This document shows positions 61,944 to 64,000 of a stretch of DNA of 64,000 bases, piece after piece. The position numbers and the translations under genes were made by a program. The DNA is taken from NCBI GenBank assembly GCA_963737145.1, contig CAVTRO010000001.1, forward strand, positions 558,001-622,000, read 5' to 3'. A model generated the notes under the pieces. That model did not search any database. It worked only from the letters and a program-made list of their open reading frames with translations, and had not been told where the DNA came from. Source of the DNA: AP-15 sp963737145 (GTDB lineage: Bacteria > Pseudomonadota > Alphaproteobacteria > ATCC43930 > CGMCC-115725). Position 1 is the stretch's first letter. Each line of letters begins with the position of its first letter.

Positions 61944-63689
61944 CTACTGCGGTGCCGGCGGGTGCAGTGCAGCGAGATCGGCCCGTGCTTCTTCGATGCC
62001 TTGCCCGGCCGCCTGCTCGAACCACAGGCGCGCCTCCCCCGGGTTTGGCTCGCCAGTGATCCCTTCGGCTAGGTAGCGGCCGAGCATCAGCTGGGCCTGG
62101 CCATGGCCCAGCTCGGCGGCGGCACGGAACCAGCGCTGCGCGGCCGCCCGGTCTTCGGGCAGATCGTGACCGCCGGCATGGAGCGCGCCCAGTGCGAACA
62201 TCGCGCCGCTGTGACCCGCGGCGGCGGCCTTCTCGAACAATTCCAGCGCCGCGGCCGTGTCGCGCGGGCCGCCGCGGCCGTTGACCATCATTTCGGCGAG
62301 CGCTACCTGCGCCTCGCCCAGGCTCGCTGCGGCCGCGCGCGCGATCCAGGCCCGAGCCGCTTCGCGATCCGCTGTGATGCCGTGCCCGTCTGCCAGCATC
62401 CGGCCATACATGTACTGCGCCTCCGGCACACCTTCGGCGGCGCGGCGTAGCCAGTGTGCCGCTTGCTGCGCGTCCGGCTCGACACCAATTCCTTTGTCGA
62501 GGCAGAGCCCGAGATTGAATGCGGCGACGAGATCGCCCGAGGCGGCCGCCTGCTCGAACCAATGGGCGACCCGTGCCGGGTCCTCCGAACTGCCGGCGCC
62601 GTCGAGCACGAGATTGGCGAGGTCGACCTGCGAGGCGGCATCGCCGGCTTCGCCGGAGACCCGCAGCCATCTCGCCGCTTCGTCGGGATCCGCCGCCACC
62701 CCGGCGCCGGTCAGATACAGTGAGCCGAGCGCGCGGGCTGCAGCGGTGTGCCCGGCTTCGGCGGCGCGGCGGTACCAGCCGACGGCCTCGGTGTAGTTGG
62801 GCGGCAACCGCCCATTCTTGACATAGAGATCGCCGACCAAGGCCGCGGCGTGCGGGTCGCCGGCCAAGGCAGCGCGGCGCAGCCAGGATTTGCCGAGCAC
62901 GCGGTCCTGCTCGACGTCGCGCCCTTCCATCAGCGCCAGCCCCCAGCGTAATTGCGCCGAGCGCTGACCGCGCTCGGCCGCATGCCGGTGGAGCTCGGCG
63001 GCAACCGCCGGGTCGCGCTCGACCCCTACGCCCTGCTCGGTCAATACTGCGAGCAGATAGATCGCGGTCGGCAATTCGGCTTTGGCCGCACGGCGCAAAT
63101 GCTCGGCGACCTCGCGCCGCCCGGCCGCGTCCTGCGTCCGCGGCGCCAGGGACAGCGCATAGCCGAGGCAGCCCTCGGGGCAACCCGCCGCTGCCGAGCG
63201 CTGCAACCAGAGATGCGCTGCCTCGAGCTCGCGCATCTCTTCCGGGCCGCAGGTCAGCACGTAGCCGAGGACCGCCTGGGCCTTCGCCGAGCCGGCCTCG
63301 GCGGCCTGCCGCGCCCATTTGAGGGCGGCGGCGAAATCCGGCTCGCCCGGCTCCTCTTCGGCAAACAGGCGTTCGGGTCGAGCGCCCTTCACATCACCGG
63401 CGAGACCGTGCACGCAGAGCCCGGCGAGCAGGGTCTGCGCTTCGACATGCTCCTGGCCGGCGGCACGCTGCAGCCAGCGCGCGCCTTCGATCCGGCTGGC
63501 CGGCACACCGGCGCCTTCGAGATAACAGCAGGCGACGCGGTATTCCGCCTCGGCGATCCCGGCTTTGGCCGAGCGCGTTAGCAATGGAAAGGCCTCGGCG
63601 ATCTTGCCCTGGTCGCTGAGCCGCACCGCCCTGCGCAATGCCGTCTCGGGCGAAGCGAGGCCGATCAGGCGGTCGAGGACGAGCATCAA
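61944..63689 (-). CDS. Sel1-repeat protein
   Basis: 581 residues made almost wholly of Sel1-type (TPR-like) helical repeats, each about 36 residues with an A-x-x-x-Y/L-x-L-G-x-x-Y/L...G-V core: for example AEYRVACCYLEGAGVPAS, AAARALGSLYLTGAGVAAD, AAFNLGLCLDKGIGVEPD, AQLMLGRYLAEGITGEPN. About 13 repeats can be counted. Such proteins are scaffolds in signalling, secretion or envelope stress. The HlyD-type adaptor gene lies 10 bases upstream on the same strand, so this one may serve that secretion system. There is no obvious signal peptide. Confidence 0.88.
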   Translation of the reverse strand: MMLVLDRLIGLASPETALRRAVRLSDQGKIAEAFPLLTRSAKAGIAEAEYRVACCYLEGAGVPASRIEGARWLQRAAGQEHVEAQTLLAGLCVHGLAGDVKGARPERLFAEEEPGEPDFAAALKWARQAAEAGSAKAQAVLGYVLTCGPEEMRELEAAHLWLQRSAAAGCPEGCLGYALSLAPRTQDAAGRREVAEHLRRAAKAELPTAIYLLAVLTEQGVGVERDPAVAAELHRHAAERGQRSAQLRWGLALMEGRDVEQDRVLGKSWLRRAALAGDPHAAALVGDLYVKNGRLPPNYTEAVGWYRRAAEAGHTAAARALGSLYLTGAGVAADPDEAARWLRVSGEAGDAASQVDLANLVLDGAGSSEDPARVAHWFEQAAASGDLVAAFNLGLCLDKGIGVEPDAQQAAHWLRRAAEGVPEAQYMYGRMLADGHGITADREAARAWIARAAAASLGEAQVALAEMMVNGRGGPRDTAAALELFEKAAAAGHSGAMFALGALHAGGHDLPEDRAAAQRWFRAAAELGHGQAQLMLGRYLAEGITGEPNPGEARLWFEQAAGQGIEEARADLAALHPPAPQ

Positions 63690-63699
63690 CTATCCGTCA

Positions 63700-64000
63700 T
63701 CACGGCTCGCGCATGCCCTCCTGCGCGACGGGCATGATCCGGCCGAGCAGATACTTGAGCACGGTGCGCTTGCCGACCTTGATGTCGGCGGTGACCGGCA
63801 TTCCGGGGATCACGCGAAACCCGCCCGGCACGTCGTGCAATTCCACTTGGTCGATGGCGATGCGGGTTCGGTAGAACGGCTCGGTGCTGGTCTGCGGCAC
63901 CGGCACGGCGCTGGTCGGGTTGCGCGCCTCGTCCTGCGCGGTGAAGCTGTCCGGGCTGACGATGCGCACCGTGCCCTCGGCCATGCCGTATTGCGAATAG
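63700..64000 (-). CDS. type I secretion periplasmic adaptor, HlyD family (C-terminal end only)
   Basis: The last 95 or so codons of a gene that runs off the right edge. IDQVELHDVPGGFRVIPGMPVTADIKVGKRTVLKYLLGRIMPV is the standard end of HlyD/LapC-type membrane-fusion proteins: the beta-barrel PGMPVTADIKVG and the last strand before the YLLxPI helix. It links an inner-membrane ABC exporter to an outer-membrane channel for protein secretion. Only its end is here, so substrate and partners are unknown. It is followed after 10 bases by the Sel1-repeat gene. Confidence 0.85.
   Translation of the reverse strand, partial: YSQYGMAEGTVRIVSPDSFTAQDEARNPTSAVPVPQTSTEPFYRTRIAIDQVELHDVPGGFRVIPGMPVTADIKVGKRTVLKYLLGRIMPVAQEGMREP

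Noticed and set aside
61579..63318. A 579-codon minus-strand frame over the Sel1-repeat gene
   Set aside because: The Sel1 repeats are in the other frame; this one is a repetitive arginine-rich shadow.
1..64000. CRISPR arrays, rRNA and tRNA genes
   Set aside because: No regularly spaced repeats, and no rRNA or cloverleaf-like sequence, were seen on reading; a tRNA search program would settle short tRNA genes.

Overview
The window looks like a stretch of chromosome from a GC-rich alphaproteobacterium, most likely Hyphomicrobiales (Bradyrhizobium/Xanthobacteraceae-like). The reasons are a hopanoid RND transporter (HpnN type), a ScfR/RamB-type regulator beside the glyoxylate-bypass genes, ZapE, many peptide-type ABC transporter genes, and small dispersed inverted repeats (cores such as ATTGCTTCG...CGAAGCAAT) of a kind common in that group. 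No rRNA, tRNA or CRISPR array was seen.

Layout. 1-13.35 kb is core/metabolic: a partial acyltransferase and hpnN, gamma-glutamyltransferase, a 2-hydroxyacid dehydrogenase, an amidohydrolase, a cupin, an ABC permease pair without its ATPases, a VOC protein, and a secreted CxxCH protein. At 13.6-15.3 kb sits an AT-richer two-gene module, DUF262 plus a HEPN protein, with overlapping reading frames. 15.5-25.7 kb is core again: secreted small proteins, argG, zapE, RidA, a cupin, a secreted GH13 debranching enzyme, an acyltransferase and sppA. 25.8-35.15 kb is an accessory island. It holds a broken IS110-family element, a tail-fibre S74-chaperone fragment, a frameshifted serine resolvase, a PIN-like protein and a five-gene operon (DUF433, DnaQ-like exonuclease, three small proteins) joined by ATGA overlaps. 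Two DUF5681 genes in opposite orientation bracket the island from the tail-fibre fragment to the operon.

35.15-44.4 kb carries nudC, an HsaA-like flavoprotein, the ScfR-type regulator divergent from aceA-aceB, and then a GrdB-like reductase whose reading frame is interrupted by one in-frame TGA. That TGA is followed by Pro-Leu-Cys and by a hairpin at the distance expected of a bacterial SECIS, so it is best read as a selenoprotein. This is the strongest finding. 44.57-54.77 kb is an amino-acid oxidase plus a peptide-type ABC transporter operon with three tandem substrate-binding proteins; several of its genes carry single-base indels. 55.0-56.3 kb is a decayed group II intron. 56.8-58.6 kb has an OsmC protein (frameshifted) and a Rieske oxygenase. 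59.2-60.4 kb is a decayed phage recombination cassette (Erf, YqaJ-type exonuclease, HNH fragment). The right edge has a Sel1-repeat protein and the C-terminus of an HlyD-type secretion adaptor.

A caution for the reader: at least nine genes between about 27 and 61 kb are broken by one-base insertions or deletions, several of them in or beside homopolymers. Some are probably real decay (mobile elements), but the number in otherwise intact transporter genes makes sequencing error likely. The in-frame TGA of the selenoprotein candidate is not of this kind, because the frame is the same on both sides.
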